Source of the DNA: Bretschneidera sinensis
Taxonomy: Eukaryota; Streptophyta; Magnoliopsida; Brassicales; Akaniaceae
DNA length: 64,000 nucleotides
Direction: 5' to 3'
Assembly (NCBI GenBank): GCA_023935145.1
Contig: CM043698.1
Span: 16,867,001 to 16,931,000 of the forward strand
Positions within the stretch are counted from its first letter, which is position 1. Every line of letters begins with the position of its first letter. Made by a program: the position numbers and the translations under genes. The notes beneath the pieces are model-generated. The model saw only the letters and a program-made list of their open reading frames with translations. It did not search any database and was not told where the DNA came from. Positions 1-14,200 of the stretch are shown here, in pieces.

Positions 1-2110
1 CGTGTTCTCACAAATAACTTTTTTTTATAAAAAAATATGTATTCCAAAACATGGTTTAATTGTTTTGTAAAAATATTTTTAATGTTTTATGTTTTTTTTT
101 TAAAATAAATTGATAAAACACACTTAAAAGTGGTTTATAAATTCTCTCATTAAAATGTAACACTTAAAATGGTTTATAAATTTTCTCATTAACATAATAA
201 TTACTCAAACATGTTTTTAGTGTAAAAACAATATAAAAATATTTTTTATTCTTGTTGTTAAAAACCTCTTGTTTTCAAAAACAAGTCACAACAGTTTAAT
301 GGTCGGTGGCAACGATGTCATCAATTTCGCAATAGGTTTATCACTCATGTTTCAATCTTATCAACAGAATTAAAATAATAATAATAATAAATATTCGGAT
401 CTTTTCATTCATGAATTCTTTAGATAGTGAAGTTTATCTCCTTTCTTCACTATAGTTCATAGACATGATAATCACGTGACAGTAAAAGAAAGAAAATATT
501 CTTATTAATTGTGAAAAAATAATTTTTATTTTTTATAATAAAAAATTAGATTAAAAAATAGTTTATAAAAATTTGAAATTATATAAAAAAAACTTTTTTT
601 TATTTTAATTTACCAAATATTGCAGTTTTAACTTCATTACTGTTTTAACAAAAACTATTTGACAAATAATTTTGTAAACCATAAATTAATAAAAATACTA
701 ATTGTTACTTTTTATTAAATACTAATTGAAAAATAAAAAAAAAATATTATTGATAAAAATAATAATAAAGGACTGTATTTCCACGACTTTCTTTACAATA
801 ACCTATCAGGTACCTAAGTCAGTTAAAGCACTTTAATATCTCAAGGACTTTAATCGGCCATTCAATATGCTATCAGCCCAGTTTCCTACCAGCGGACCTT
901 TTACAAACTTCACTGCCCAATCGTTTTTGGGGAACGAAGCACTTTATGGGAAACCAACTTTCTGGGTCTGCAACCAAAGTCATAGTGCCATGGAATCGAA
1001 AGAAAAACAAAATTTGCTTTAATTTTTTTATTTTATTATAAAAATTTAAAAGTGATTTAAAAATAATTTTAAATAAAAAATTTGCGAAATTAAGAACTAT
1101 TGATGTTTGATAAAATTTATGTTAAAAGTATTCTCAAACTAATTGAAATGTTTGATAAATAAGTTATAAAATTGTATTTAGATGTTGAAATTATTAAAAA
1201 TAAAATATAAGTACTTAACTATTTGAAGGTTTTTTTTCATCAAATTACTTTTTTATTTGTATAATATAAATATATTAATTTTATTCATAATAAAATATAA
1301 AAGTTAAAATAATATTAATTAAAATAATAATATTTATTATTATTTTTATTTTAATTAATAATAATAAATTTATTAAATAAATTAATTAATATTTTATTAA
1401 ATAATAATTTCAATCTTTTAATAATAATTGATCCATCATTGTAACATTTAAAATTTGATTAGGAGGAATGACCAGTGATTTATATAGTAGTAAATGTGTA
1501 ACTACTATTGTCAGACAAGAGTAATTTAAGAACATGAATAGTATCAAAATTGATTATGGGATTAAAAGTTATGAAATCAAACTTCTGATTTTGGACATAA
1601 ATTAGTTTTTAAAATTGTATTCAGCTTAAAAAAGAGGTGTTTGGTATAGATTTTATTTTTTTTACGACCAAAAATGTAACTCTTCCAAACGGGCCCTAAA
1701 TGATAATCATGAAAGTTTTTGGTTTCATGGGTGTAAGAGGGATATTAATTAATTATTTAATCTTATTTATCATTATTTTTATTGGTAATTTATTTTTTCT
1801 TTTCAATTAGTATTTTATAAAAAGTAACATGTGAGATGTACATTGGGCCAAATTTTGTTCATGAAATAGTTGGCTCATTTACCCATCAATTTAAGCTTTT
1901 TGAATAATTAATAACTCAATTATTTTTTAATATGGTATCAGAGCTTAAAGATATTGATTTCAAATCTTAGGGATGTTACTTTCATTTAATATTTCATTTA
2001 ATAAATAATTTGGAATAATTGGTAACTCAACTATTTCTTATTACATAGACATTACACTAGAGATGTAGTTCATAATTAACGATCCCAAGAGTTTAAATTT
2101 ATAGGAAATG
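1..2110. other. AT-rich intergenic DNA, no gene seen
   Basis: Long A/T runs with no open frame resembling a known protein and no splice-framed exon on either strand. Only short chance frames occur. I see nothing functional here. Confidence 0.6.
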
Positions 2111-2124
2111 AAATGTATATCAAC

Positions 2125-2497
2125 CTCACGGGTTCCGGTTCTCTCGATTTTGAGAGGAGCTTTAAACTATAGTCAAGCTCATCTTAACTTTTCAATTGTT
2201 TTTGGATGGATAAGATTTTGTCATCACATATGCCATATCATCTTTTAAGAATCCAATAAAATGTATTGTTGACATGAAATTATTTTCATTTCAATTGTTT
2301 TTGGATGGATAAGATTTTGTCATCATATATGTCATGTCATCTTTTAAGAATCCAATAAAATGTATTGTTAACATGACATTATTTTCATTTAGTGGCAAAA
2401 TCTTGTTCATCAAAAAAACAATTGAAGAGTTAAAATGAGCTTGATTTGATTATAAAGTTTCCTCTAAAAATTGAGAAAACCGAAATCTCAATCTCGC
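2125..2497. repeat. Foldback MITE with an internal 99-bp direct repeat
   Basis: The left part (about 2125-2225) and the reverse complement of the right part (about 2395-2497) match over roughly 100 bases, including the shared pieces AGCTCAT(C/T)TTAACT and TTCAATTGTTTTT. Between and overlapping the arms a 99-bp segment occurs twice head to tail (2191-2289 and 2290-2388) with few differences. There is no coding capacity. It is a non-autonomous DNA element; the superfamily is not determined. Confidence 0.7.
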
Positions 2498-2611
2498 ATT
2501 TACATAATCCAAAAATGTCCATTATAAACAAAAACAAACGAGGTTATCAAGATTCAAATACAAAACCATTGATTTGAATACTATTTTAATGTAGAATTTT
2601 ATTGTGCCTTG

Positions 2612-2789
2612 CTTATATTAAAGACACCAAATAAATCCTTACATCTACCGGTAGTTTGGTTAGATTCGGTAAAAATTCATCACATGTGCTGGTAATGCCA
2701 CATATTACCATCAAATATAAGAATTTATTACTAAATCTAACCAAATTAGTGGTGAATGTAACAATTTTACTTTGTGTCTTGAATATAAG
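2612..2789. repeat. Foldback MITE, about 180 bp
   Basis: Sequence from 2612 (TTATATTAAAGACACC) reads back in reverse complement from about 2789 (the complement of GTGTCTTGAATATAAG), and pairing continues inward through TTGGTTAGATT and AATCTAACCAA to a short loop near 2695. No reading frame is present. Confidence 0.65.
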
Positions 2790-2799
2790 ACATCGGAGT

Positions 2800-4320
2800 T
2801 GACAACTAATTTAATTACTAAAAATCCCAAAATCTTTAAGTTATAGAAAATGGATCAACAATTAAGTGTTTATTTTTGGGGAATTCAAAAAAAAAAAAAA
2901 AGTGCAAGCATATCTTGTTACCTAACTTTGTAGATTTTCTTTTCAATCCATTCACATGATCAAAGGTTAACGGCAATGTGAATGGTACTTAAGATTGATC
3001 CTTCAAAAAATATTAAAGCAGACAAACAAACCTTTAACAATTTCCAAGCACATGCAAGCCCTAATTAATTGACTAATTAGCAGTCCAACAACAAGAGAAG
3101 TTACTAAGGAATGTCATTATTTTGGCTCTAGATATTGTATTCTACTTGATGGTGAACTAAAGACAACTGTAAACAAGCTAGTCACTGTCTCAGCCACTAA
3201 ATTGGACCTTTAATAGTGCTCTAGGCGTTAGCTAGATCACGCCAATGTATGATTCGATCGAGTTATGGGTCTACTTTGTTCAGAGAAGTCTACCTTATAT
3301 GGTGGTAAATTTCCTGGCTTCTTCGTTGATTGCAAAAAAGGAGGCAAGAATATGTCATAACCACGTGCTTGTTGAAAGATGCTATTTTTTTGGTCATCTG
3401 ATCTTATTAAATGCTTTGTATTTTTTTTTCAAATCTTTTAGTACAGGATCCTCTTAAAAGCATGATTTAAGTAAATTTGTTTAAATAATTTAAAACAAAC
3501 TTACCTAAATCATACTTTATGAGAATCATGAACAATGCTGATAAATTTTTTCAATAATAGCTTAAAGTTAATTTGGATTAAAGCATGAGGATGAGGGAAA
3601 TATTGCTTGAACATTAGTAATTTGCTTGAAGAGATTTAAGCTTGTTTAAAACTTAAATTTGAATCCAAATGATGTCTAACATTTATTAATGTTCAAGCAA
3701 TATTGTTAAATGATTAAAATTACTTAAATATGAACCTAAATGGTATATTGATTTTGAGGAATCATTGATTTTGTTAAGAAGTGAGTCTATTTTTACGAGA
3801 AATAAATATGTTTTTACGATAAACTCTTTGTAAAATTAAATTTTGAGTATCAAAATTTTTTTATTCTAAGTTAACAAATATCATGAAAGTAAATTTACTG
3901 TCTATTAAAAAAAAACCATTATTATTAAAATGTAGTCTATTAATTGAAGAAAATGAAATGTCATATTGATTTCAAATATGTTTAACTAACCAGTACTTTA
4001 AAATGATAATGAGCTTGCAATTAGAGGGAGCCAAGAAAATAATGGTGCTTCCATATTGGTGATGACGTCAAATATTAGTTACAAGTTTTAAAAAATATAA
4101 ATTTTTACTTAATTAAACAGTCGAAACAATTAAATATTTTTTAATAATTAATCAATCAATTAATTAATCTTATATCTAATAGATTAATCAATTTTATTTG
4201 TTTAAATTTCCAAGCATACTCCTAATACAACTCCTCTGGATCTTAAAGACGTATTCGAAAACAAAAAAGTAAAATGATTTAATTAATCATATTTAAGCGA
4301 TTTAATAATGAAGCTGCTTT
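2800..4320. other. Intergenic spacer upstream of ATG11
   Basis: AT-rich spacer. Around 3455-3530 a short inverted repeat pairs ATGATTTAAGTAAATTTG with its imperfect complement. A 70-codon open frame at 3245-3457 resembles nothing I know and has no splice or codon support. The last part presumably carries the ATG11 promoter, but I cannot name a specific element. Confidence 0.5.
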
Positions 4321-4329
4321 GCTTCTCTG

Positions 4330-5295
4330 TTATTCCAAACTTATTGTAGAGGAGAGAGAGAGAGCTCTTCTGCTATCCCCGTGGAGGTTACTCATCGCAG
4401 AAGGTTCTCTGTGATTTTTCAATTATTAAAAAACTAGAAAAATAGGAAAAATCGGTATAGAAGCAAAAAGGAGAAGCAGAAGAACAAGAAAACGTAGATT
4501 GTAATGATAAATATATATAAAAAAAAACTATCAAAAGGGTTTCGTGAAGGGAACCTTGTTTTGTTCTAAGGCCAAAAGGAAAGTTCTCATTTTAGGTTTA
4601 TACCTTAACGTAATCGCCGTTCTTTTCTTCTCCTGGTAGTCGCGGTTTCATCTTCAAAGCCCTCTTTTAAGTGGTCTCCGTTTCTCTGTCTTTTTAAATT
4701 TTTTTTTTTGGTTGCGAGGTGGAGACCTTTCTGGGGTTACCTGGTGGAGATAGGGAAAATTTAGGGTTTATTTGGTGAAAATTTGGTGGGTGCGTTGGGC
4801 TGGTTTTGATGACCGGTGATGATTAGGGTTTTGTTGGGGTAATCATTGGTGGGTATTGCTGGGAATTGGGGTGCTTCTGAGGATTTTCATGGTGGATTTG
4901 TGGTAAATTTAGGGTTTTGAGGAGGATTAATGGTTTAGTCAGGTTTTTTTTTTGGGTGAATCTCTTGGTGGAGACGCAGCAAATTGGCTGTTTTCGTAGA
5001 TTTTCGTGGTGATTCAATTACAATCATCGTTCCAATGATTTAATCCTTTGTGGGTTTATTGAGGATTGGGCTGTTTTGGCAGAATTCAGTGGTGGGTTGG
5101 TGATAATTCAGGGTTTAACCAAGGGTTAAGGATATACATAAAAAAGGGGAAATTTTCCGATTTGCTTGTTGGTTATCTCGCAAAGGGATTGAATAGAGTT
5201 GCTTTGGGGATTGGAGCCTGGAGTGTGAACATAGTGGTATTGGTGGTTTTATTGATAGGAATTTTGTGGTGCAAAATTCTCGTTTCGGGGATAAG
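4330..5295 (+). promoter_or_regulatory. Probable ATG11 promoter/5' leader with GA tract
   Basis: A purine GA tract lies at about 4350-4364, and CT/GT-rich sequence follows up to the start codon. No clear TATA box was found. The leader may contain an intron that I could not delimit. The transcription start is inferred from position only. Confidence 0.35.
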
Positions 5296-8200
5296 ATGAG
5301 CTCGAGTATCATCGAGAGTTCAGTTCATGAGGGCAAGCTTATAGTTCATATTGCTGAAAATGGCCACTCATTTGATCTTGATTGCGATGAAACCACCCCT
5401 GTTGAAGTGGTTATGCGATTTATTGAGTCGGTTTCTGGTATCAACTTCAATGATCAGCTTGTTCTCTGTTTGGACATGAAACTCGAGTCACAGAGGCCGC
5501 TTTCCACTTATAAGCTCCCTGCAAATGGTCGAGAAGTGTTCATATTTAACAAGGCGAGGCTGCAGAGTAATTCTCTGCCGCCTCCACAGGAGCAACTTGA
5601 TATACTTGAAGTTGCAGAGCCACCTCTACCAGCTTCATCACATAACCCTCACCCTCTGGACGATGCCTCAGACCCTGCTTTAAAGGCTTTACCTTCATAT
5701 GAGAGGCAGTTTAGGTACCATTATCAGCGGGGGCACGCAATATACAGTCGTACACTTTTGAAGTATGAGAACTGTGAGAGGCTTTTGAGGGAGCAGAAGG
5801 TGCAAGAGAGAGCTGTGGAGGTTGCAAGGGGTAATTTGGATCAGTACTATAGGGTGATACACCAAAATTACTCGGAATTCATGAAGCGTTATAAGCAGCA
5901 ACATCGTGTTCACTCTGATTTGCTGTTGAACTTTGGGAGAGATATTGAGAAGTTGAGATCTATCAAGCTTCACCCAACTTTGCAGACTGAGTCACGCAAG
6001 TGCTTATTAGATTTTGTGAAGGAAGAGAACTTGCGGAAGTCAGCTGAAAATTGTACCAGCTCTCACAGGCAGTTTGAGAATAAAGTTTCACAATTTCAGC
6101 AGATGTTTGGTGAGGTGAAGCACAAGGTGGAGGAGTTGTTTCCTAGCAGGGTGTCCTTGGGGATAAGAAATTTAGAAGTAACTGTTAAGGAGCACCAGCG
6201 GTTCATTAATGAACAAAAGAGTATAATGCAGTCTTTGAGGTCGGTTCTCTCTCATTTTTCACCCTAACTTTGTGTCATTCAAACCTTTATTGTTTAATGT
6301 CTTATCTGTTTGTCTGATTTTCTAGGTTTGAAATTACTTGATAAAAATTAGCCATAAATACAATTTACACATGGATTATTGATTATTGTTGTGTCATCCT
6401 TGTACTAATGATGTACTCTGCATTTTCCAAGTGACGAATGTTTTGATGAAATATGATTCCCAAATCAGTTAAAGTATGCATGATTGATATATGAACCAAT
6501 CAGTTTGTCCTCCTATTTTGTGATTTTAAGACCTTGGATGCTTCTAAACTGTGCAGGTAAACCGTTTGATTTACTATTATTTTTGTGATCTCATGTCCAT
6601 ATGAGAGACAAACTTAGAACACATTCTTCAATATTAAATGAAATGGAGGAGTGTTCTAGATAAGAGAAGTAACTTTATTTTTTTTGGTGGGGTGGGTTAG
6701 TCTTAACTTTGATGTGCATATTTTGGGGATTTGAGATTGATACAGAGAACAAGACATTTGTGTTGGAACTAAGTTAGGGTTGAATCGTCTAATGAAAGTT
6801 CCATGGTTAGTCCAGTTTAGTTGCTAGCTCTGTTTGAATTCCAAGTTTCCAAGTATTTAGGTGCTTGCAGTGGTTCCACGGAGCGACTTAGGTGTCGAAG
6901 GCTGCTAAGTTTTTATTCCAAAGTCAGCTTATGTCCTCTTTCTGAAAATGGATTCTATTGGTGCTTTAGAAACATAAACTGCATAGAAATATAGCCTAAA
7001 ATTATATTCTCTAAAAATATGGCACTGCACATTAATGAATGGGTGAGACAGTTTCTAAATCTAGTTCATGTTTCAAAGAACTTAATTACCATGTGAATTG
7101 CTCTCCCATAAGTTGCAACCGTATGGATGTCAGCAATGGAAACCTTATAAAGGTCCCTCCTTTAGGTCATTCCACCCCATAAAATTCTGACTGACTGACG
7201 GAAACCTTCTAGAGCTCCATCTTTTATGGTGACTTTCGATATTCTGATGGTCCAGTTGTAAAGAGATTAAGTTCACACTTCACAAATTATCAAGCTTTAA
7301 AACCTTTGTAAAATATTTCTAAAATATGCCTAAGCTATAATTATCAGCTAAATCTTTGCTTATCAGTGGGGGACCTAACTTTTAATGTATAAATTGTTCT
7401 GAATATCATCCCTGTTATTCACAGTGAGAGAGCCGTGTGCATGTCAGTAAGGGCAATTCCCCACTGAAATTTCACAAATATGGGGTAATTTGAAAAAATA
7501 GTTAAATTTCTTTTAGGGTTGGTCAAATTACCTGCACTGAAAAATGCTATAAGGAAGATTTGGGGTCAATATGAAATACTAGAAAAGAGGCAATTAATTT
7601 AACTTCTAAAATAGTTTTGCAGTCTCAATGGTATATTAAGGTAAGGGCTCTGTATAATAAGTAAAGCAGAATTGAACACAAAACATAATGGGAAATATAG
7701 TTCTATTTCCTGTTTATTCAATTAGTTTCACTGATTAGTGTTTACTTTTCAAAAAAATTCTTTTTAGCTAAGGTAAGCACTTCTGTTATGGTGAATTAGA
7801 ATATGTAAGTAGTTAAATGTTAATAATTGGGAAAGTTAACATATTTATAAAATTAACTCTCTTCCTTTAAAAAATTAATACTAAAATTAATCAGTGACTG
7901 CCCATACTAAGAAATGATAATGGATCTGCCACTGGTGATTCACTATCAACTGCTTTACTCTATAGCTGATACTTCAATTTGTGTCTTTTATTGCATTGTT
8001 CTGGTGTAGTAGTACCATTGTAGGAGAGTGATACAAATCCCATCAACTAATAAGAATGCATGCATCTCCATGCAGCAAAGATGTCAATACGGTGAAGAAA
8101 CTTGTGGATGATTGTGTTTCCTGCCAGTTATCCTCCTCACTTCGTCCTCATGATGCAGTTTCAGCCCTGGGTCCTATGTATGATGTCCATGACAAGAATC

Positions 8201-11200
8201 ACCTGCCTAGGATGCAGGCTTGTGACCGTTCGATTTCGAAACTGCTTGACTTTTGCAAGGATAAGAAGAACGAAATGAACAGTTTTTTGCACAATTACAT
8301 GCAAAAGATAGCGTATGTTTCTTACATCATCAAAGATGCTAAGTTACAGTTTCCTGTTTTTAGAGAGGCAATGGTACGTCTGGATGACCTATTTTCAGAC
8401 CTAAAGTTGGTCCGTGGCGTTGGTCCTGCATATAGGGCCTGCCTTGCAGAGATAGTGAGAAGAAAAGCTTCCATGAAGCTTTACATGGGCATGGCTGGAC
8501 AGCTGGCCGAGAGGCTCGCAACGAAGAGGGAGGTCGAGGTCAGGAGACGGGAAGAGTTTCTCAGGGCACATAGTTCATACATACCTAGGGATATATTGGC
8601 GTCCATGGGGTTATATGATACTCCTAATCAGTGTGATGTCAATATAGCTCCTTTTGATATTAATTTGCTAGATATTGACATTTCAGACCTGGAGCGTTAT
8701 GCCCCTGATCATTTGGCTGGACTTCTTTCGAAGTTTGCAGCCTTAAAAGGTTCATTTTCCATGTCTAATGACAGTTCTCATTTGGCTGAGGCTGAAGAGA
8801 TCGCTGTTGACACGCTGGAGAAAGATGATTCTGAAGACTTCCTTGAGGACTGTGAGTTGGTAGAGATTGCTGGAACTAGTAAGATTGAAGTTGAGAATGC
8901 AAAACTGAAAGCTGAACTTGCTTCTGCAATAGCCCTCATTTGTTCTTTGTGCCCAGAAGTTGAATATGATTCATTGGATGACAGTAAAGTTGATAGCTTA
9001 TTGAAGAATTCTGCTGTGAAGACTGCTGAAGCATTGCATCTGAAAGATGAGTATGGAAAACATCTCCAGTCTATGCTCAAGGCAAAGCAGATGCAGTGTG
9101 TTTCATATGAGAAGCGCATTCAAGAACTGGAGCAGAGACTGTCTGATCAATATTTGCAGGGGCAGAAACTGTCTAAGAGTAAGGATGCCTCTGAGTTTGC
9201 TCCTTTGGCTGCAAAGGCTGATGACTGCAAGACAGAAGACTCAGGTGGTGGAGAAGCCATGCCTTATATATCTACTTCTGAGCCCATGGATGAGGTGTCA
9301 TGCATTTCAAATTCTTTGGATGCAAAGCTTGGGCCTTTCACTAGGCAACCAGGGAAACCTCGAGAAGGTGTTGATGATAATATGACGGATTCTTCTGGAA
9401 TGCTAAATCCTCAGTTGGACTCATCAATGCTGGAACCACATCGTGATGAGCTGCAAGTCAGTGACAAAGGTGGAAAAGATAAGATGGTGGGACAGTTGTG
9501 TATGTCACTGACTAACAGTTCCACTGCTGAGAGCATGCCGGAATCTGTAAATATCATACCTTGTAATGCAGCAACTGAGCCAGGTTTGGATTCCAAAATT
9601 AGCAATGATCTTTTGTTGGAATTGCAAGGCACACTTGCAGACAAGTCAAACCAATTAAGTGAAACTGAAAACAAGCTCAAAGATGCTATGGAGGAGGTTG
9701 CCATACTTAGGAGAGAGTTGGAAATGAGTCGGAAACTTCTTGATGAATCTCAGGTGTGACAAGTTCTACTCTCTAGTCTCTCTCTCTTTATTATAATTAT
9801 TATTGTTATTATTATTAGCAGTATAAGTATTCTACGTGCTTCAAAGGAGTTAAAGAAGACTTACTCTTTAATCCCTCACTCTATTTTTTGGATTGTTTGG
9901 AATGAGAGAAATAGAAGAGCTTTTGATGGAGAAGACAGATCTTTTGATGTAATTACAGATAGATGGTTCAATTCCCTTAGCTTTTGGTTCAAGGGTAATC
10001 GTTTTGGGGATGAGAATGAGCTTTTAGATTTTGTGGATTTACTATTGTGTAGATAGTTTTGAACATGGGTTGCACCCTCTAGGTGCTCTTTTCTTTTTCT
10101 TAATATACTTATAAAAAAAAGTACTATTAAGGATTCTATTGCTGTTATTTTAAGAAGATCCAAGTATTTGCGATGAGCAGAAAGGAGTGAAATGATAAAA
10201 AAAATTTAAGCACCACATGGTTCTTCTCAAGCTCTAAGGTCTGAGTGCTTCTGTAGAAAGAGAAGTTCAAGATTCTTTGTGGTTCAGCTCTAGTTGTTGG
10301 GAACAATAGACTCTTGTATAATTCTAGAATTCCCTGAGCTCATCCTGACTTCACCAAATAAATGGGATTGCTTTTTACCCTGAGTCTTTCAGTAATTTTC
10401 AAGTATCTCCTCAATTAACCCGAACATTATAAATGAAATTGAAGTATTCTAGCACATTCATTTTCGTTGCTTGCCTTTCTATAGCTAAAATTTATCTTTT
10501 GTTTCGTCTCAAATATTTCTTGTATTTTCCTTAATTGCCTCCCAACTTGGTTTTTTTCTTATGATGTTTGTATCCTAAGATTCGAAACTGTTACTATGGT
10601 TGAGTTATAGTAATGGGGAACACAAGTAAGATTAGAATTATGGATTTTAATTTAGGAATTGGGGGATATTGGGATAATTATGTAATAAAAAAATATTATG
10701 GTTATCTAAGTGTAGTTAATTTCATATGCCAGTTTTCTTTTATAGTTCAGTTTCCTTATTGGACTAGGGTTAAGATCTCTATATAAGAGGCGTCCCTATG
10801 TCATTTGTAATCAGTTTGGAATGAATAAAAAAAGAGATTATTGAAATTAAACACTCTGTGATTGAGTAGTTGTTTTGCGTCATGTGATTTAGTTACGGTT
10901 CTAATGTGATTTGGATTGATTTTATTTTTTATTTTTAGTTTATCTTTACGGTATCAAGTGGTTTTAGAGCGCAAGGATCCTAAGATTTTCATCGTCAGTT
11001 GAACAAACACTACCTACAGAAGCAGCCGCCGCAGTCCGCTGCCGCCACCACCCCAGGAGCTCGCGCCACCGCCAAATGGTGCGGTTTTCCTGGATGACCA
11101 AAACACGAGAAGCACGACCCGATCTGCCACTGTCTTCCTCCCCTAAACTCTTCGCGACTCTCAAATCTACATTCTTCATCGTCGTGGTCGCCTCCCACCA

Positions 11201-14200
11201 GTCGGTGCCACCACTGACCGATGCGGAATCACTGAGTGACCAGGCCCGCCACACCTCGTCCTCACCGCATTTAAGAAGTTTGACCCTTTGGCTCTCCGCC
11301 TGATCCACCTATTTCCGGCTACCCACTGCTAGATCGAGTATCGTCATCATGATCAGAAGGAAGTTTCGACCACAACCTGCAAAGTACGGCCAGATCTGAT
11401 CGGTATTTGACTTGGTCAGATCCGACCCGTCCAACCCGCTTCTCTTCTTCCGCAGCTGACCCGAGCCGACGTCACCGAGCCGAGCCATTACTTGAACCGA
11501 TCCACCTCCTAGCCGCCAAGCCGAGCCACCCCGGAGCCATTTCTTAGTTCAGATTTGTCAGAGAGCCAATTCTTTTATTTTGTGAAAAAAATAGAATAAA
11601 AAGTAGTAAAAAAATAGAAAAAGAGAAGGAAAAAAAAAAGAAAAAACATAAAAAATATGTTTGAGCTATTTTAGTTTGCTATTGTCTTATCGTATTGGGA
11701 TTCGTATTCGAAACCTACAGGCTCAACTGTCAAGTGCTTACTTTCACTTGGACCGAAATCCAAAGCGACAAAGTATGATTGGTGTTATCTTCCTTGAAGT
11801 ATGTTTGAAAAATATAAAGAACTTAAATATTGGGTTCATCGTGATGAGAGACGACTTGAAGAATTGCAGTACCAATATGAGCGCGAGTATGAGCAGGGTT
11901 CTCGAGATGTCCATGTTATGAATGGTAATGACGATTATATTTATGATGATGAAGGAGTTGCTTATAAAAATTATTATTATGCTCCTAAAGATGCTACCTT
12001 GGTTATGTTGGGTATGATTGTGCTTACATAATCCAATAAATATAAAAAATTGTGCAAGCTCTTGGATGTTGTGACAGTGAAAGATGATCCCGAACTTGAT
12101 AATTCAAAGCTCACGGATGCTAGGGAAGACACCAAAGAGCAACAAGATGCCGACAAAGATGATGAACCGGCCGGCGACCAGCTTGATGTTATTGAGCCTG
12201 TTGAACCAGTTTCTTGTGCAGTTGACTTGGTTGAGCCAGTCCAACAAGATTTTATTGAGCATATCGAGGAAGCTAAAAAGATTCAGGACGACAAGTTTAA
12301 TGGTACGATTGAGGGTAGAGTTGACACACGTCTTGGATATTGACTTTACCCCTGGTTTCATGCACCTCATCAACAAGTATTTCCAACACAAATTTTTTCA
12401 CCTCCCAGTGACTTCAGCTTCCATGAGTTTCGCAACTATGCCTTATTTCTCCACGAATCTAAGCTGTTGATCCTTTTACACTTTTCAACTCGAGCACGAG
12501 TTTTTTCTAAGTGATGGAGAACGATGGGGAGCACGAGGAAGATTAGAATTAGAGATTTTAATTTAGGAATTAAGGGATAATTATGTAATAAAAAAATATT
12601 ATTGGTATCTAGGTGTAGTTAATTTCATATGTCAGTTTCCTTTCGTAGTTCAGTTTCCTTATCGGACTAGGGTTAAGATCTTTATATAATAGGCGTCTCT
12701 ATGTCATTTGTAGTCGGCAATGAATAAAAAAGGGGATTATTAAAATTAAACAATTTATGATTGAGTAGTTGTTTCGCGCCATGTGATTTGGATCGGTTTT
12801 GTCTTTTATTTTTAGTTTATTTTATTTCTCCCTACTGTACGGCATCATATAGCCTAAGAAATTTTTTCTGAACTTCGGAGCCTTTTTTTAATGATGCATC
12901 TGATTGTGGAAGGGGATTCTATAACTGATTGTACTTTAGTCTGCCAGCAGTCTTGGTTCCATGTGTTTTGGACTATGAGGAATCCCCTTTCTCGTTTGTT
13001 TGTTTTTGTTCTATTAGTTATTTTTGTGTTTTTTTTAATGGTGTGAAAGAGCTTTGTACTATGAGGAATCCTTTTTCTTTCCCCTTTTTTGTTTGTTTGT
13101 TTTTGTTCTATTAGTTATTTTTGTTTGTGTTTGTGTTTTTTTTAAATGGTGTGAAAGAGCTATTGTTCGTTGGAAGGGGTTTCCATACCAGGCTTGAATC
13201 CATGTGTTCTCTCAATTGTGGAGTCTTTTTTCCCCTTTTCTGCAGTAACTCTGGTGGATTCCTCTGACCCTCCAACTGTTAGTGTTAAGCACCTTAATAT
13301 AAGTTGATTAAAAATGCCTAGCATTCCAACAAATTTGTTCATAATAATTGGCTCTACGAAGGATGAGATTATCCTTTCTCTAATTCAAAAGAATTTAAAT
13401 TTATCCTCAATCATTCTCCTTGGCTGTTGACAAACCATATTTTTTATCATAGTGAGAGCTTGTGTGATGTTATCGTTTTTACAAAAGGATGGTGGTGAAA
13501 TAATTGAGTTCTAGTTTAGTTGGTTTTGGTTGGTAGATTTTCTGTAAAGTTCTTGTATCAAATCTTGAACTTGACCATATTAAGTAGTTTCTCCTGGTGG
13601 ATTTTTTATAGCACCTTAAGGGTCCTAGTAATTCTCCCTCCAATCTTATTTGCTTGTCCTGTATAGAACCATCTTTTTTTCTTTTTGATAAGTAAAATAC
13701 CATTGAAGATGTGTGTTATTAACTTGATAACTCATGGTAGCTGATATACTTATCTACTGTCAGGTGTAACATTTCAATAAAAAAATGAAAATTAGCCATG
13801 AGGGAACACGCCACCTTTTGAGTTAAACAACTCATTTATTTTTCTATCTGTTTTTTCCTCTTTATTGCAGAGAGTATGTAAGTGATAAAGCCCTAGAATA
13901 GTAATCACTTACCAAACAGCTTTTCCCCAAATCTTCATCTTCTAGGGTTTGTTTTTTCGATAAGTAACTTATATTCTTATTAGCAATTATATATATAATC
14001 ATTGTCAATAACTTCAGTCCAAGAATTTGAAGGTACTAGAATTGATAATAGCAAAGTGTTGTAACCAAGCGTACACTAATTGAAAGTTTTGCATAGTCAA
14101 TTAAATCTCTGACCTATCATATTTGTTTTGATAGTTAAAAAAAATATTATTAAAAAAAGGTACTAAGGGGGTACCACCTGTATACAAAAAGCTATCTACA

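Larger units (their letters stand above)
10614..12840 (+). mobile_element. Non-autonomous LTR retrotransposon inside ATG11 intron 2
   Basis: Two direct repeats about 320-335 bp long bound a 1.6-kb interior. Just inside the left LTR, GGTATCA followed closely by TTTTAGAGC recalls a methionine-tRNA primer-binding site, though degenerate. A purine-rich stretch (GATGGAGAACGA) precedes the right LTR. The interior starts GC-rich (10970-11540), in contrast to its AT-rich surroundings, then has short frames such as 11801-12031 and 12050-12343 (acidic, PVEPV-type repeats) that I do not recognise. No protease, integrase or reverse transcriptase was seen, so movement would depend on another element. Orientation is inferred from the primer-site and purine-tract positions. 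Target-site duplications are unclear. Confidence 0.72.

Noticed and set aside
5266..5295. An N-terminal extension of ATG11 from 5266
   Set aside because: Position 5266 is a GTG. The first ATG in frame is 5296, which matches the usual MSxS start of plant ATG11.
5066..5299. A 77-codon upstream frame whose stop overlaps the ATG11 start codon, looking like a regulatory uORF
   Set aside because: It begins at TTG, not ATG, has no internal ATG, and a stop (TGA at 5060) lies just upstream, so it would not be translated by normal scanning.
6240..6267. ATG11 ending after exon 1 as a 333-residue protein
   Set aside because: The GAG/GTCGGT site at 6239 joins in phase to 8076 and gives the conserved SLSKDVNTVKKLVDD sequence.
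11010..11308. Open frames on both strands in a GC-rich patch
   Set aside because: They follow from the local GC richness of the LTR element's leader and match no protein family.
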